From Thermotoga neapolitana DSM 4359 (GTDB lineage: Bacteria; Thermotogota; Thermotogae; Thermotogales; Thermotogaceae), in contig NC_011978.1 in NCBI RefSeq assembly GCF_000018945.1, positions 1,334,729-1,398,728 on the forward strand: a DNA stretch of 64,000 nucleotides. The letters run 5' to 3'. Positions within the stretch are counted from its first letter, which is position 1. Each line of letters starts with the position of its first letter. Below are positions 1-8,344 of this stretch, in pieces. The translations under genes and the position numbers were made by a program. Under the pieces are notes generated by a model that saw only the letters and a program-made list of their open reading frames with translations, was not told the DNA's origin and did no database searches.

Positions 1-1
1 C

Positions 2-124
2 GAGACGGAGTGGGGACTCTTCACTGCGGCCGCGCTCCTTGGAATGACTCCGATGGTGATACTCTTCCTCTCACTCCAGAGGTATCTGGTGAGTGGTCTC
101 ACGAGGGGAGCGGTGAAAGAATGA
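2..124 (+). CDS. Sugar ABC transporter permease, MalG type (C-terminal end only)
   Basis: The frame is open from the first base and ends in TGA at 122-124. The 40 visible residues contain a final transmembrane helix ([19 protein letters not shown]) followed by [10 protein letters not shown]. This is the standard C-terminus of MalG-family CUT1 inner-membrane permeases, where QRYLVxGLTxGAVK is nearly invariant. The galactanase gene starts 11 bp downstream, so both are probably in one operon, as with the maltose-type transporter genes I recall upstream of T. maritima TM1201. The rest of the gene lies outside the window. Confidence 0.85.
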   Translation, partial: ETEWGLFTAAALLGMTPMVILFLSLQRYLVSGLTRGAVKE

Positions 125-135
125 AGGAGGCTGGT

Positions 136-1959
136 ATGGTGAAAGGAGTGCTTTTGATGGTCATGTTCTCCTCCCTGGCGTTCGGATTGATGATCAATCC
201 GGTGAAGGATCTTCGTGAGGATTTCATATTCGGGATGGACGTTTCCATGCTCTACGAGATAGAGCGGCTCGGTGGGAAGTTCTTCGATGGTGGTGTGGAG
301 AAAGATCTTTTCCAGATACTGAAGGATCACGGGATAAACTGGATCAGACTGAGGGTGTGGAACGATCCAAGGGATGAAAACGGAAACCCGCTCGGTGGAG
401 GGAACTGCGACTATCTGAAGATGACAGAGATCGCAAAGAGGGCCAAAAAGTACGGAATGAAGGTTCTTCTTGACTTTCACTACAGCGACTGGTGGGCAGA
501 TCCCGGCAAGCAGTACAAACCAAAAGAGTGGGATCACCTTCATGAAGAACTTCTGGAAAGGGCGGTGTATTCCTACACGAAACTCGTGCTGAATCATATG
601 AGAAGAAACGGTGCACTGCCGGACATGGTCCAGGTGGGAAACGAGGTGAACAACGGCTTTCTCTGGCCAGACGGAATGATCGCCGGAAAGGATGCAGGAG
701 GATTCGATGGCTTCACAAAACTTTTGAAGGCGGCCATCAGGGCTGTCAGAGAAGTCGATCCCGATATCAAGGTAGTAATACATCTGGCTGAAGGTGGAAA
801 CAACTCACTCTTCAGGTGGTTCTTCGATGAGATCACAAGAAGAGGTGTGGATTTCGATGTGATCGGTGTATCGTACTATCCGTACTGGCATGGCACGCTG
901 GAGGACCTGAAGAACAACCTGTACGATATAGCTAAAAGATATGATAAAGACGTGCTTGTCGTTGAAACGGCGTACGCCTGGACACTCGAAGACGGAGACG
1001 GTTATCCCAACATCTTCAGTGGTGAAGAGATGGAACTCACAGGTGGTTACAGAGCGACGGTTCAGGGTCAGGCAACGTTTTTGAGGGATCTCATAGAAGT
1101 GGTGAACAGTGTTCCCAACGGCCATGGGCTTGGGATCTTTTACTGGGAAGGAGACTGGATTCCTGTGAAAGGAGCAGGCTGGAAAACCGGTGAAGGAAAT
1201 CCGTGGGAGAATCAGGCCATGTTCGATTTCAATGGAAACGCCCTTCCATCTTTGGATGTCTTCAGACTGGTGAAGACGGCCACCCCTGTGAAGATCGAAA
1301 TCAGGGACATCTTCCCCGTGGAGATCTCAACCAACCTGGGAGAAGTCCCGAAGTTCCCGGATGCTGTGAAAGTGCTGTTCAGCGATGATTCTATCAGATC
1401 CCTGAAAGTTACATGGGATTTTGATCCTTCTCTTGTTGAAACACCCGGTGTCTACAGAGTGGAAGGATACGTGGAAGGTATAGACCAGAAGATCTTCGCA
1501 ACTTTGACCGTGAAGGGAAGCAGAAACTACCTGAAAAACTCTGGATTCGAAACGGGTGAGTTTTCTCCCTGGGAGGTATCCGGCAACAGAAAAGCGGTAA
1601 AGGTGGTGAAGGCCGATCCTCCAAGTAACGCACACCAGGGAGAGTACGCGGTGAACTTCTGGCTCGACGAGGCCTTTGAATTCGAGTTGTCACAGGAAGT
1701 GGAACTTCCAGATGGTGTGTACAGGGTGGGATTCTGGACCCAGGGTGGAAGCGGCGTGAAAATTGTCCTGAAGGTGAGTGATTTCGGAGAGGGTGAAAAA
1801 ACAACGACGGTTGAAACGACCGGATGGCTTGAGTGGAAAAATCCTGAGATAAGGAACATAAAGGTCGAAACGGGGAAAATAAAAGTCACCGTTTCTGTCA
1901 AAGGAAAAGCGGGTGATTGGGGATTCATAGATGATTTCTATCTGTTCAGGGAGGAGTGA
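136..1959 (+). CDS. Secreted endo-beta-1,4-galactanase (GH53) with Ig-like domain and CBM61
   Basis: This extracellular enzyme cuts beta-1,4-galactan side chains of pectin. I start it at ATG 136, which has AAGGAGG at 124-130; ATG 121 is poorly placed. Residues 1-16 form a signal peptide. The GH53 barrel spans about residues 20-390, with acid/base E170 in VQVGNEVNNG and nucleophile E277 in VVETAYAW. After it come a bacterial Ig-like (Big_4-type) domain at about 395-465 and a C-terminal beta-sandwich at about 470-607. The latter corresponds to CBM61, the galactan-binding module first described in the T. maritima orthologue. The stop codon is 15 bp before the lacI start, so enzyme and regulator are co-transcribed. 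Confidence 0.95.
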   Translation: MVKGVLLMVMFSSLAFGLMINPVKDLREDFIFGMDVSMLYEIERLGGKFFDGGVEKDLFQILKDHGINWIRLRVWNDPRDENGNPLGGGNCDYLKMTEIAKRAKKYGMKVLLDFHYSDWWADPGKQYKPKEWDHLHEELLERAVYSYTKLVLNHMRRNGALPDMVQVGNEVNNGFLWPDGMIAGKDAGGFDGFTKLLKAAIRAVREVDPDIKVVIHLAEGGNNSLFRWFFDEITRRGVDFDVIGVSYYPYWHGTLEDLKNNLYDIAKRYDKDVLVVETAYAWTLEDGDGYPNIFSGEEMELTGGYRATVQGQATFLRDLIEVVNSVPNGHGLGIFYWEGDWIPVKGAGWKTGEGNPWENQAMFDFNGNALPSLDVFRLVKTATPVKIEIRDIFPVEISTNLGEVPKFPDAVKVLFSDDSIRSLKVTWDFDPSLVETPGVYRVEGYVEGIDQKIFATLTVKGSRNYLKNSGFETGEFSPWEVSGNRKAVKVVKADPPSNAHQGEYAVNFWLDEAFEFELSQEVELPDGVYRVGFWTQGGSGVKIVLKVSDFGEGEKTTTVETTGWLEWKNPEIRNIKVETGKIKVTVSVKGKAGDWGFIDDFYLFREE

Positions 1960-1974
1960 ATGGGAGGAAATAGC

Positions 1975-2976
1975 ATGAAGAAAAAGTATGTAACGATCAG
2001 AGACATAGCAGAAAAGGCGGGAGTTTCGATAAACACAGTTTCAAGAGCGCTCAACAACAAACCGGACATAAGCGAAGAGACCAAAAAGAGAATACTGGAG
2101 ATAGCCAGAGAACTTGGATACGTGAAAAACGCAACTGCTTCGTCTTTGAGAAGCAAACGCACGAACATTGTGGGGGTCATCATAGCAGACAGCGCCAATC
2201 CCTTCTATGCAGAGGTGCTCAAGGGAATCGAAGTTGCTTCCAGGAAATATGGCTATCAGATCATCCTCATGAACACAGAGAGAATCTACGAAAACGAAGA
2301 AAAAGCGATCGATGTTCTCCTTCAGCGAAGAGTCGACGGCCTTCTCATAACACCAGTTCAGGACAGATCGGACGATATAGAGTTTTTGATAGAAAGAAAA
2401 GTTCCCTTCGTCGTGGTAGGAAGGCACTTTGAAGGGCTGGAAGTGGATGAGATCCACAGTGATGAGGTGAAAGGAGGATATCTGGCAACAAAACACCTCA
2501 TCGATCGTGGAAGAAGAAACATACTGATGATCAGTGGATACCTTTTTAAGTCCGCTGCTTACATGCGACTTGAAGGGTACAAGAAGGCGTTGAAGGAACA
2601 TGGTATTCCATTCAAAGAAGAGATGGTGATCGTGACGGACATCGACATAGAAAGCGGTTATCAGGCGATGAACGAAGCGATCGAAAAGGGGCTTCATTTC
2701 GATGCGGTTTTCTGCTATAACGATCTTCTTGCCTTCGGTGCTATGAAGGCGCTGAAAGAGCACGGATACAGGATTCCAGAAGACGTTGCTGTGGTTGGCT
2801 ACGATGATATCGTCTATTCCTCCTTTGTGTGTCCTCCTCTGACGACGGTAAGGATAAAGAAGTTCGAGATGGGCTTTGAGGCGTTCAGGATGCTTCTTCA
2901 GAGGATGAAGGGAAGAAGAAAGAAGAGAAAGCGTGTGATACTCGACGTGGAACTCGTTGTGAGAGAGAGTAGTTGA
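1975..2976 (+). CDS. LacI-family transcriptional regulator of galactoside genes
   Basis: This is a 333-residue cytoplasmic DNA-binding repressor. I chose ATG 1975 because GGGAGG at 1962-1967 lies 7 nt upstream; ATG 1960 has no ribosome site. The N-terminal helix-turn-helix reads TIRDIAEKAGVSINTVSRAL, with the hinge helix near residues 47-58. A periplasmic-binding-protein-like effector domain follows (VVGYDDIVYSSFVCPPLTTV near the end). The C-terminus ends KKRKRVILDVELVVRESS. Its position between galactanase and galactoside transporter genes, and LacI-type palindromes in the two promoters downstream, make a galactose or galactoside effector likely. A second, truncated copy of its 3' end lies at 6180-6236. 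Confidence 0.93.
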   Translation: MKKKYVTIRDIAEKAGVSINTVSRALNNKPDISEETKKRILEIARELGYVKNATASSLRSKRTNIVGVIIADSANPFYAEVLKGIEVASRKYGYQIILMNTERIYENEEKAIDVLLQRRVDGLLITPVQDRSDDIEFLIERKVPFVVVGRHFEGLEVDEIHSDEVKGGYLATKHLIDRGRRNILMISGYLFKSAAYMRLEGYKKALKEHGIPFKEEMVIVTDIDIESGYQAMNEAIEKGLHFDAVFCYNDLLAFGAMKALKEHGYRIPEDVAVVGYDDIVYSSFVCPPLTTVRIKKFEMGFEAFRMLLQRMKGRRKKRKRVILDVELVVRESS

Positions 2977-3055
2977 TATTGTTGATTTCTGGTCGTTAGA
3001 GACAAATATATTCATTTATGAGCGTTTAGAATCAAAATTCTCGGTTTTTCTTTCC

Positions 3056-3085
3056 TTGATCCTCTGTGAACGTTCACGGTATCAT
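3056..3085 (+). promoter_or_regulatory. Sigma-A promoter with LacI-type operator in the spacer
   Basis: The -35 is TTGATC (3056-3061) and the -10 is TATCAT (3080-3085), 18 bp apart. The spacer holds the perfect 12-bp palindrome GTGAACGTTCAC at 3066-3077, the form of a LacI-family operator. Repressor bound there would block RNA polymerase directly. A nearly identical copy lies at 6326-6355. The rest of the 2977-3126 gap is AT-rich and I see nothing else in it. Confidence 0.8.
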
Positions 3086-3126
3086 TTACATGGTAATACC
3101 AATCTTTTGTTGGGGAGGGTGGTACT

Positions 3127-4353
3127 ATGAAATTCCGATTTTGGATGGTTCTGGTACTTGTTATCCTGAGCGTTTTCGCTGTTGCCAAAGAAAAGATTGT
3201 CGTGAACTCCTACATTTCTGATCCAGCACCAAGGATCGTTTTTGCGGAGTTAGTGAAGATGTTTGAGGAAAAATACCCGGAATATGACGTAGTAGTGAAC
3301 ACGTTCCCACACGAAGATTTCAAAACTCTTCTCAGAACCTGGTTGAATTCTGATGAGGCTCCCGATGTCGTTACGTGGTTCGCTGGTGAAAGAATGAGGT
3401 ATTTTGCTAGCAAAGGACTTCTCGAACCTGTGGATGATATCTTTGCTCCCAAAAATTTTGAAGATTATTTCCCGACTTCTTTCAGAAGTGCCTGTGAGTA
3501 TGATGGAAGGATCTATTTTGTTCCTCAGAGTTGGTACTGGTGGGGTGTTTATTATAGGAAGTCTGTCTTCGAAAAGTACGGTATAACTCCTCCAAAAACT
3601 TGGGAAGAGTTCATAAAGGTTTGTGAGACCCTGAAGGAAAATGGAATAACTCCAATAACCATCGGAACCAAATACCTCTGGCCAGCAGCGGGATGGTTTG
3701 ACTATCTCGATCTCAGGGTAAATGGGCTGGACTTCCATATGAAGCTTACCGCTGGGGAAATTCCATATACTGATCCAAGAGTCAAAGAAGTTTTCCAATA
3801 CTGGAAGGAATTGGTCGAAAAAGGTTTCTTCCTTGAGAACCATTCCTCCTATACCTGGCAGGAAGCAGCCGCATTCCTCTTCAGAGGAGAAGCAGGAATG
3901 TATCTTATAGGACAGTTCATAAAAGATGTTGCTCCTGAATCTGTAAAAGATGATCTGGACTTCTTCAGATTCCCCATAATAAAGCCGGAGATAGGCCTTT
4001 ACGAAGAAACACCAATAGATGGATTCATGATACCAGCAAGAGCTAAGAACAAGGAAGGTGCCAAAGTGTTCCTCAAGTTCATTGCTGAAAAGGAAGTTCA
4101 GGAATACTTTGCTAAAAAACTCGGGAGACTTGCAGCAAACAAGAATGTAGAACCAGCAGACGAACATGCAGCAAAGGGATTGAAGATGATACTCGAATCT
4201 GATGGCGTCGCCCAGTTCTACGACAGAGATACAAATCCAGAAATGGCAACAGCTGGTATGAACGGCTTTGTTGAATTCATGATTTATCCTGAAAGACTCG
4301 ATCAAATTCTCGAAAATCTTGAAAGAGAAAGACAGAGGATTTTTGGGAAATAA
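3127..4353 (+). CDS. Sugar ABC transporter, substrate-binding protein (family 1, MalE-like)
   Basis: A 408-residue extracytoplasmic binding protein. Residues 1-20 are a signal peptide ending AVAKEK. The mature part has the family 1 signature: EKYPEYDVVV, then APDVVTWFAGERMRYFASKGLLEP, and Trp/Tyr-rich sugar-contact segments such as SWYWWGVYYRKSVFEKYG. The start ATG 3127 has GGGGAGG 8 nt upstream. Two CUT1 permease genes follow; no ATPase is encoded here, so it must share one (MsmK/MalK type) encoded elsewhere. Base use is visibly more AT-rich than in the flanking galactanase and galactosidase genes. The substrate is unknown; galactooligosaccharide is inferred from context. Confidence 0.9.
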   Translation: MKFRFWMVLVLVILSVFAVAKEKIVVNSYISDPAPRIVFAELVKMFEEKYPEYDVVVNTFPHEDFKTLLRTWLNSDEAPDVVTWFAGERMRYFASKGLLEPVDDIFAPKNFEDYFPTSFRSACEYDGRIYFVPQSWYWWGVYYRKSVFEKYGITPPKTWEEFIKVCETLKENGITPITIGTKYLWPAAGWFDYLDLRVNGLDFHMKLTAGEIPYTDPRVKEVFQYWKELVEKGFFLENHSSYTWQEAAAFLFRGEAGMYLIGQFIKDVAPESVKDDLDFFRFPIIKPEIGLYEETPIDGFMIPARAKNKEGAKVFLKFIAEKEVQEYFAKKLGRLAANKNVEPADEHAAKGLKMILESDGVAQFYDRDTNPEMATAGMNGFVEFMIYPERLDQILENLERERQRIFGK

Positions 4354-4358
4354 TTCCG

Positions 4359-4377
4359 GGGAGGCGGTCCGCCTCCC
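4359..4377 (+). terminator. Intra-operon hairpin after the binding-protein gene
   Basis: GGGAGGC (4359-4365) pairs with GCCTCCC (4371-4377) around a 5-nt loop, 6 nt after the stop codon and before the permease gene. The T content downstream is weak, so it is more likely a partial attenuator or mRNA 3'-end stabiliser, giving more binding protein than permease, than a full terminator. Confidence 0.7.
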
Positions 4378-4422
4378 TCTTCTTCTCCCGACAAAATGTG
4401 TCCACAAAGGAGGAATATCCCT

Positions 4423-5304
4423 GTGTTGACAAAGAGATGGTGGGTCCCGTATGTCTTCTTGGCTGTTCCATTGACGCTTTATTTTATCTGGGTGATTTCT
4501 CCCATAGCGCAGACAATAATTTTGAGTTTCACAAATTGGGATGGAGTCAGCACAAAATTTGATTTTATAGGGTGGAAGAACTACACCAGACTTTTCTCTG
4601 ATCCTTACTTCTGGCTTTCCCTTAAAAACAACATAAAATGGCTTGTGTTTTTTGTTATTGTCGCCATTCCTGCAGGATTGGGAATGGCGATGCTCTTGGA
4701 CCAAAAATTTCCTGGAAACAAAATTTTTAAAACCCTCATATATCTTCCAATGACTTTGTCTTTTGTCGTCATAGGACAAATATGGTCATGGATTCTTGAA
4801 CCTAGAAGTGGTGTTTTGAATGAGTTTTTAAGAGCCATAGGTCTTGGTAGTCTCGCGAAACCCTGGTTGAGTGACCCGAAAATTGTAACATATGCCCTTA
4901 TAATGGCTGCACTGTGGAGGCAGATCGCCTACGCTATGGTACTTTTCCTTGCCGGTTTGAAGAATGTTTCTACTGAATTAGTCGAAGCAGCGTACGTCGA
5001 TGGTGCCAATGCATGTCAGAGATTCTGGTATGTGATTCTACCCGCTCTTAGACCAGCTATGGTAATAGCCATAACGGTGAATATTATAGATTCTCTGAGA
5101 GCATTTGACATTGTCTACGTTATGACTCGCGGAGGACCTTTCTATTCATCCAGTGTTCTGGCAAACTACATGTACATCCAATCATTCCATAACTATCGAA
5201 TGGGTTATGGATCTGCCATTGCTGTGATACAGTTCCTTATAACGCTTGGTTTCATCATTGTGTACCTTTTCTATACGCTAAAAAGGGAGGAAGAATCCAT
5301 ATGA
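4423..5304 (+). CDS. Sugar ABC transporter permease (MalF/UgpA type)
   Basis: A CUT1 inner-membrane permease of about 293 residues with six predicted membrane helices, the first being VPYVFLAVPLTLYFIWVI. The ATPase-docking EAA loop reads EAAYVDGANACQRFWYVILP. I prefer GTG 4423, 9 nt after AAAGGAGG (4406-4413). ATG 4396 lies upstream of that ribosome site and would put a charged, unconserved extension on the protein. The 3' end overlaps the next permease by 4 bp (ATGA), so the two are translationally coupled. It forms the channel with the product of 5301-6137. Confidence 0.9.
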   Translation: MLTKRWWVPYVFLAVPLTLYFIWVISPIAQTIILSFTNWDGVSTKFDFIGWKNYTRLFSDPYFWLSLKNNIKWLVFFVIVAIPAGLGMAMLLDQKFPGNKIFKTLIYLPMTLSFVVIGQIWSWILEPRSGVLNEFLRAIGLGSLAKPWLSDPKIVTYALIMAALWRQIAYAMVLFLAGLKNVSTELVEAAYVDGANACQRFWYVILPALRPAMVIAITVNIIDSLRAFDIVYVMTRGGPFYSSSVLANYMYIQSFHNYRMGYGSAIAVIQFLITLGFIIVYLFYTLKREEESI

Positions 5305-6137
5305 ACAGAAAGAAAGTGTTGAAAGCCATTATTTTTTATTCCCTGTCTGTTGTTCTGGTAATTATGTGGATGCTTCCCTTCATTATATCGATATTCACAT
5401 CGCTTAAAACAATGGATGAGGTTATATTGGGAATAAGATGGTGGGAACCTCCGAAGAAACCAACTTTTGAAAATTATGTTATAGCCTGGAGAGAAGCCAA
5501 TATGAAGAGGTACTTCATCAATACATTTATAATAACGAGTTTGTCCGTGTTAGGAGCATTGTTTGTATCCAGTTTAAGTGCTTTTGCGTTATCCTGGTAT
5601 AACTTCAAGTTGAAAAAACCTCTTTTGATAATGTTCGTTTCTGGAATGCTGATACCTTTCCAAATGTTGATGATACCCGTTTACAGATTTTCAGTTAGGA
5701 CAGGACTTTACGATACTTACTGGGGGGTAATACTCTTTCATATTGCATTTCAGACTGGTTTTTGTACTTTTTTCCTGAGAAATTTCATGGTTACCATACC
5801 AAGAAGTCTTTTTGAAGCAGCGAAAATCGATGGAGCCGGTGACTTCTTGATCTACAGAAAGATCATGATGCCATTGATACTGCCGGCCCTGGCCGCTCTT
5901 GGTATCCTTGAGTTCACCTGGATATGGAACGATTATCTCTGGTCGCTGGTTCTCATACAGAGTGATAGTTTAAAACCAGTAACCCTTGGTTTGACAACTC
6001 TCCAAGGACAGTGGGTCACGAGCTGGAATGTGATAGCTGCTGGAGCAAACCTTGCTGCGTTGGTACCAATAGTTGTTTTTCTGATCTTCCAGAGGTATTT
6101 CATAGAAGGGCTGACGCTTGGAAGTGTGAAGGGTTAA
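5301..6137 (+). CDS. Sugar ABC transporter permease (MalG/UgpE type)
   Basis: A 278-residue CUT1 permease, partner of the preceding gene. It has six helices, the EAA loop EAAKIDGAGDFLIYRKIMMP, and the usual MalG-type C-terminus QRYFIEGLTLGSVKG. Its ATG overlaps the stop codon of the upstream gene. Unlike many operon genes here it is followed by no hairpin; 43 bp later the sequence runs into a remnant of a lacI 3' end. Like its two partners it is richer in ATA, TTA and GTT codons than the neighbouring glycosidase genes, which suggests separate ancestry of this three-gene block. Confidence 0.9.
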   Translation: MNRKKVLKAIIFYSLSVVLVIMWMLPFIISIFTSLKTMDEVILGIRWWEPPKKPTFENYVIAWREANMKRYFINTFIITSLSVLGALFVSSLSAFALSWYNFKLKKPLLIMFVSGMLIPFQMLMIPVYRFSVRTGLYDTYWGVILFHIAFQTGFCTFFLRNFMVTIPRSLFEAAKIDGAGDFLIYRKIMMPLILPALAALGILEFTWIWNDYLWSLVLIQSDSLKPVTLGLTTLQGQWVTSWNVIAAGANLAALVPIVVFLIFQRYFIEGLTLGSVKG

Positions 6138-6179
6138 AAGTTAGGATTGGAAGAGGAGGGATTGTACTACACGGAAAGT

Positions 6180-6236
6180 CAAAAAAGAAAAGTACACGAA
6201 CTTAGGATGGAGCTTGTGGTGAGAAAGAGTCGTTGA
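6180..6236 (+). pseudogene. Remnant of the 3' end of a second lacI gene
   Basis: The frame ending at TGA 6234-6236 reads QKRKVHELRMELVVRKSR. The intact LacI upstream ends KKRKRVILDVELVVRESS, with 10 of 18 positions identical and no gaps. The DNA after both stop codons is also alike (TGATAT...GTTGAT...TTTGG or TTCTGG). Upstream of about 6180 I see no further similarity. It is best read as the scar of a lost or recombined lacI copy that once preceded the oligopeptide-type binding-protein gene. Confidence 0.75.
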
Positions 6237-6325
6237 TATGTTGTTGATATTTGGAATAAGAAGTTTTTACGTATATTTATTGACGTTTATAGCTGATTAT
6301 TGTTTGATATCTTCTTTTTTTCTTC

Positions 6326-6355
6326 TTGATCTTACATAAACGTTCACGGTATCAT
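6326..6355 (+). promoter_or_regulatory. Second copy of the LacI-type promoter/operator
   Basis: TTGATC (6326-6331), an 18-bp spacer and TATCAT (6350-6355) repeat the arrangement at 3056-3085. The stretch ACGTTCACGGTATCATTT matches it base for base. The operator's right half (ACGTTCAC) is intact while the left half is degenerate (ATAAACGTTCAC against GTGAACGTTCAC at 6336-6347), so repressor affinity may be lower. It drives the Opp-type galactoside transporter and the genes to galK. Confidence 0.78.
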
Positions 6356-6385
6356 TTACATGACTCCAGAGAAGGGGGGATTTTC

Positions 6386-8293
6386 ATGCGGAAATTTTTG
6401 GTGTTCCTCTTTTTGGTACTATCCATTGCTTCACTGTTGCTGGGGCAAACACTGCCACCTGGGGTACCTAGGGAGAAAACACTGATTCTGCCTTTCCTTT
6501 TCGCACCACTTCCAGTCCCGGGGAATTGGAATCTCTGGGCAGGTTGGCGCGCACAGAACTGTGGTTTACACCAGTTCGTCACAGAGCCATTGTGGACTAT
6601 CAACCCCAATCCTGAAGAGGGCGGTATTATAAATGCTCTCGCAGCCGAACCACCGATATACAGCGAAGACTTCACCAAACTCACGATAAAACTTAGGGAA
6701 GGGATTTACTGGAGCGACGGTGTTGAATTCACAGCAGATGACGTTGTGTTCACGATCAAGACTGTCAGAGACACATCCGGGTTAGACTATCACGGACCAA
6801 TGCAGGATGTAAAAGATGTCTACGCACTGGATAAGTACACGGTGGTGGTGGAACTCAAAAGACCAAACAGCAGATTCCATGCTTACTTTGTTGAAAGGTG
6901 GGGCGCTTTAAGACCTATGCCAAAACATATTTTCGAGAAGGTGGAGGATGTCGTTTCCTATGATTTCAACCCACCTGTGAGTTTAGGACCGTATGTTTTG
7001 AAGGATTATGATCCAGCAGGATATTGGGTGCTCTGGGAGAAGAGGAAAGACTGGCAGAGAACAGTTACTGGAAAACTCTTCGGCGAGCCTGTACCTGAAT
7101 ATGTTCTTTTCATCAACTACGGTACCGCTGAGAAGAACACCATGGCTATGCTAAGACATGAACTGGATGTTCTCCAGGGAACCGCTGAACAACTCATCAC
7201 GCTGTTGAGAGCAAGCAAAACCACGCGGAGCTACAGGAAAACATGGCCTTATATCGATCCCAGGGACATTTCCACCAGAGGTCCTGGTTTCAACCACATG
7301 GTTTATCCTTATGACATTAAAGACGTTAGATGGGCACTCGCATTGTCTATAGACATAGTAAAATTGGCAGTCTCCACCTACGATGGAATGGTGGCTATGA
7401 CACCTGGACTTCCACTGGTTGTGAACAAAAACTTCTATGAATGGTACTTCAAACGACTGGAACCATGGCTTGAGGATTTCACACTCGATCTTGGGAATGG
7501 AGAAACCTTCAAACCCTGGGATCCTCAGGCTCCCTGGAAGCTTCTTGATTGGGCACGGAAGATGTACAAGGTGGACATCGATCCAAACGACGAGGAAGAA
7601 GTACGTTTAACCCTGGGTTATGGCTGGTGGAAATACGCACCGAACGTAGCAGAGAAACTCTTGAAGAAGCATGGATTTTACAGGGACAAGGATGGAAAGT
7701 GGCATCTTCCAAACGGAGATCTGTGGAAAATAACCATTCTCAGAGGACCGGATCCAACCGACATGGCAAATATCATCATAGAAGGAATAGCAGAGCAGTG
7801 GAAAGAGTTTGGAATAGAGGTCGAATACAACGTTTCTGCGGCTGCTTCAACGCTCGCAGGAGAAGGGCGGTTTGAAGTGGTCAACACCGCACATGGAGGA
7901 TTTGCGGGAGAACCCTGGGGATTCCATCCGGATCTTTACAGATGTTTCAATGCCTTCAGGAGTGATTTCGTGAAACCTATAGGTGAATTGACCCTTGGAA
8001 GTGCTCTGAGATGGAGCGATCCCAGAATGGACAAAATCATAGAAGAACTAGAAAGGACGGACTGGAACGACTACGATAAGATCATAGAACTCGGTGTTGA
8101 AGGATTGAAGATAGAGATTGAAGAAATGATAGCAATACCCGTGTTCAACTGTCCTATAACGATCGTCTTCGATGAATACTACTGGACCAACTTCCCAAGT
8201 CCAGATAACGATTATGCGCGGTGCGATAATTTCACAACATGGCCACAGCTGAAATACCTCCTTCATAAAGTTCAGCCAGCTGGTAGAAAATAA
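6386..8293 (+). CDS. Oligopeptide/galactoside ABC transporter, substrate-binding protein (family 5)
   Basis: A 635-residue family 5 extracytoplasmic solute-binding protein. Residues 1-20 (MRKFLVFLFLVLSIASLLLG) are a signal peptide. The typical IKLREGIYWSDGVEFTADDV motif lies in the N-terminal lobe. I start at ATG 6386, preceded by AGAAGGGGGGA. An upstream in-frame TTG coincides with the promoter -35 and cannot be used. In Thermotoga many 'oligopeptide' transporters of this family carry oligosaccharides. Being the first gene of an operon with two beta-galactosidases, galA, galT and galK, its likely ligands are galactooligosaccharides or lactose-like sugars (inference). Confidence 0.9.
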   Translation: MRKFLVFLFLVLSIASLLLGQTLPPGVPREKTLILPFLFAPLPVPGNWNLWAGWRAQNCGLHQFVTEPLWTINPNPEEGGIINALAAEPPIYSEDFTKLTIKLREGIYWSDGVEFTADDVVFTIKTVRDTSGLDYHGPMQDVKDVYALDKYTVVVELKRPNSRFHAYFVERWGALRPMPKHIFEKVEDVVSYDFNPPVSLGPYVLKDYDPAGYWVLWEKRKDWQRTVTGKLFGEPVPEYVLFINYGTAEKNTMAMLRHELDVLQGTAEQLITLLRASKTTRSYRKTWPYIDPRDISTRGPGFNHMVYPYDIKDVRWALALSIDIVKLAVSTYDGMVAMTPGLPLVVNKNFYEWYFKRLEPWLEDFTLDLGNGETFKPWDPQAPWKLLDWARKMYKVDIDPNDEEEVRLTLGYGWWKYAPNVAEKLLKKHGFYRDKDGKWHLPNGDLWKITILRGPDPTDMANIIIEGIAEQWKEFGIEVEYNVSAAASTLAGEGRFEVVNTAHGGFAGEPWGFHPDLYRCFNAFRSDFVKPIGELTLGSALRWSDPRMDKIIEELERTDWNDYDKIIELGVEGLKIEIEEMIAIPVFNCPITIVFDEYYWTNFPSPDNDYARCDNFTTWPQLKYLLHKVQPAGRK

Positions 8294-8299
8294 AATGCC

Positions 8300-8323
8300 T
8301 GGGGGTGGAACACTCCACCCCCA
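8300..8323 (+). terminator. Intra-operon hairpin after the binding-protein gene
   Basis: A perfect 10-bp stem: TGGGGGTGGA (8300-8309) pairs with TCCACCCCCA (8314-8323), with loop ACAC. It sits between the binding-protein stop and the first permease. There is only a short T-poor tail, so partial termination or mRNA stabilisation is more likely than a full stop. Confidence 0.75.
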
Positions 8324-8344
8324 TTCTTCAGGGAGGAACGGTGA

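Noticed and set aside
3250-4779. 509-codon open frame on the minus strand across the CUT1 binding-protein gene
   Set aside because: It is antisense to a clear family 1 binding protein with signal peptide and ribosome site; its own sequence is Cys/Phe-rich without any domain.
6155-6236. 24-codon mini-gene starting at TTG 6162 behind AGGAGGG
   Set aside because: Spacing between the ribosome site and TTG is only 2 nt, and the coding part is explained as the remnant lacI tail.
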